64,000 nt of DNA from Lonsdalea britannica (GTDB lineage Bacteria > Pseudomonadota > Gammaproteobacteria > Enterobacterales > Enterobacteriaceae), in assembly GCF_002111595.1 (NCBI RefSeq), contig NZ_LUTN01000002.1, positions 62,001-126,000 on the forward strand, in the 5' to 3' direction. This document shows, piece after piece, positions 62,968 through 64,000 of the stretch (the first letter of the stretch is position 1; the number at the start of each line of letters is the position of its first letter). The position numbers and the translations under genes are program-made. The notes beneath the pieces are model-generated. The model did no database searches and was not told the DNA's origin. It saw only the letters and a list, made by a program, of their open reading frames with translations.

Positions 62968-64000
62968 TTACATCTTCTCGACAGTCTGGATGCCCAGCGT
63001 GTCCAGACCCTGCTTCAGCGTCTTGGAAGTCAGCATCGCGAGTTTCAGACGGCTCTGGCGTTCAGCCTCGTTCTCGGCATTCAGGATCGGGCAGTGCTCG
63101 TAGAAACCGGAGAACTGACCGGCCAGATCGTACAGATAAGCGCACATCACATGCGGCGTACCGTCGCGTGCCACGGTCGTAATGACTTCTTCGAACTGCA
63201 ACAGACGCGTTGCCAGCGACTGTTCGCGCTCGTTGGTCAGTACGATTGGCTGGGTCAGGCTGGCTTCATCGACACCGGCGCGCTTGAAGATAGACGCGAC
63301 GCGGGTGTAGGCATACTGCATGTAAGGCGCGGTATTGCCTTCGAATGCCAGCATGTTGTCCCAGTCGAAGACGTAGTCGGTGGTGCGGCTCTTGGAGAGG
63401 TCCGCATATTTCACTGCGCCGATAGACACGACATTCGCCAGCTCGGCCACTTTGTCCTGCGGCATCTCCGGGTTTTTGTCGGCAATCAGCTTCACCGCGC
63501 GTTCGTAGGCTTCATCCAGCAGATCCGCCAGCTTGATGGTGCCGCCAGAGCGGGTTTTGAATGGCTTGCCGTCTTTGCCCAGCATCATCCCGAACATGTG
63601 ATGTTCCAGGCTCACGCTTTCGGGGATGTAGCCTGCTTTGCGGACGATGGTCCAAGCCTGCGTCAGATGCTGATGCTGGCGGGAGTCGATGTAGTAAAGA
63701 ACGCGATCGGCACCCAGCGTTTCGTAGCGATATTTAGCGCAGGCGATGTCCGTTGTCGTGTACAGGTAGCCGCCGTCCTTCTTCTGGACGATCACGCCCA
63801 TTGGATCGCCTTCCTTGTTTTTGAATTCATCAAGGAATACGACCGTGGCGCCTTCGCTTTCGACTGCCAGACCTTTGGCCTTCAGATCGGCGACAATACC
63901 CGGCAGCATGTCGTTGTACAGGCTTTCGCCCATGACGTCGTCTTTGGTCAGCGTGACGTTGAGGCGGTCATAGTTGCGCTGGTTCTGGCTCATGGTGATA
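62968..64000 (-). CDS. argS: ArgS, arginyl-tRNA synthetase (C-terminal part)
   Basis: The last 343 or so residues of about 577; the 5' part, with the HIGH motif, lies beyond the window. Class-I synthetase: [50 protein letters not shown] (the region in place of KMSKS) and the anticodon-binding C-terminal domain ([16 protein letters not shown] to QTVEKM). An in-frame ATG at 63993 is internal, not the start. Confidence 0.95.
   Translation of the reverse strand, partial: ITMSQNQRNYDRLNVTLTKDDVMGESLYNDMLPGIVADLKAKGLAVESEGATVVFLDEFKNKEGDPMGVIVQKKDGGYLYTTTDIACAKYRYETLGADRVLYYIDSRQHQHLTQAWTIVRKAGYIPESVSLEHHMFGMMLGKDGKPFKTRSGGTIKLADLLDEAYERAVKLIADKNPEMPQDKVAELANVVSIGAVKYADLSKSRTTDYVFDWDNMLAFEGNTAPYMQYAYTRVASIFKRAGVDEASLTQPIVLTNEREQSLATRLLQFEEVITTVARDGTPHVMCAYLYDLAGQFSGFYEHCPILNAENEAERQSRLKLAMLTSKTLKQGLDTLGIQTVEKM

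Overview
The window reads as chromosome of a GC-rich (roughly 55-57 % by eye) enterobacterium. Nearly every gene is closest in my memory to the E. coli gene of the same name: hisL-hisGDCBHAF, yeeZ, plaP, sbcB, msbA-lpxK-ycaR-kdsB, the mukFEB cluster, btsSR and btsT, rimJ, murJ and argS. A secreted family-9 pectate lyase, a CitS-type citrate fermentation cluster and a nitrilase gene point (inference only) to a plant-associated Pectobacteriaceae such as Dickeya, Brenneria, Lonsdalea or Pectobacterium.

Layout. 1-6.8 kb: the histidine operon on the minus strand, with hisI cut by the window edge and a complete attenuator leader (six consecutive His codons). 6.9-18.1 kb: yeeZ, then a citrate module made of a CitA/CitB two-component system, the CitS transporter, a fumarylacetoacetate-hydrolase-family enzyme and citCDEFXG. 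18.2-26.7 kb: ycgR behind a sigma-28-type promoter, plaP with a long leader, sbcB, the lactate-oxidation operon lutABC, a 730-bp gene-free stretch and tmaR. 26.9-45.2 kb: comEC, a broken Tat-lipoprotein phosphoesterase, the msbA-lpxK-ycaR-kdsB envelope operon, a PL9 pectate lyase, ycbJ, elyC, and the cmoM-mukF-mukE-mukB operon. 45.6-51.6 kb: the pyruvate-sensing BtsSR system facing its target genes btsT-yjiX-yjiA, with a recognisable BtsR operator. 51.8-53.8 kb: a LysR regulator divergent from a nitrilase. 53.8-55.8 kb: tRNA-Ser(GGA) followed by 176/177-bp repeats that copy its 3' end, then an AT-rich insert holding an orphan ParA-type ATPase behind a perfect 13-8-13 inverted repeat. 55.9-64 kb: ycdXY, yceB, grxB, mdtH, rimJ, murJ and the 3' part of argS.

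Six genes (hisH, ycgR, msbA, elyC, the nitrilase, mdtH) are each broken by the loss of one base, usually within a short G or C run. The reading frame resumes perfectly in each. Because msbA is essential in relatives, sequencing or assembly error is more likely than true gene decay.

How the parts work together: citrate enters by CitS, is cleaved by CitDEF after activation by CitC, CitX and CitG, and the resulting oxaloacetate may be handled by the FAH-family enzyme, since no oadGAB is present here. Lactate is oxidised by LutABC. Extracellular pyruvate is sensed by BtsS and imported by BtsT. The most unusual signals are the tRNA-linked repeats, the orphan ParA with its palindrome, the FAH gene inside the citrate operon and a hairpin-rich intergenic stretch before tmaR.
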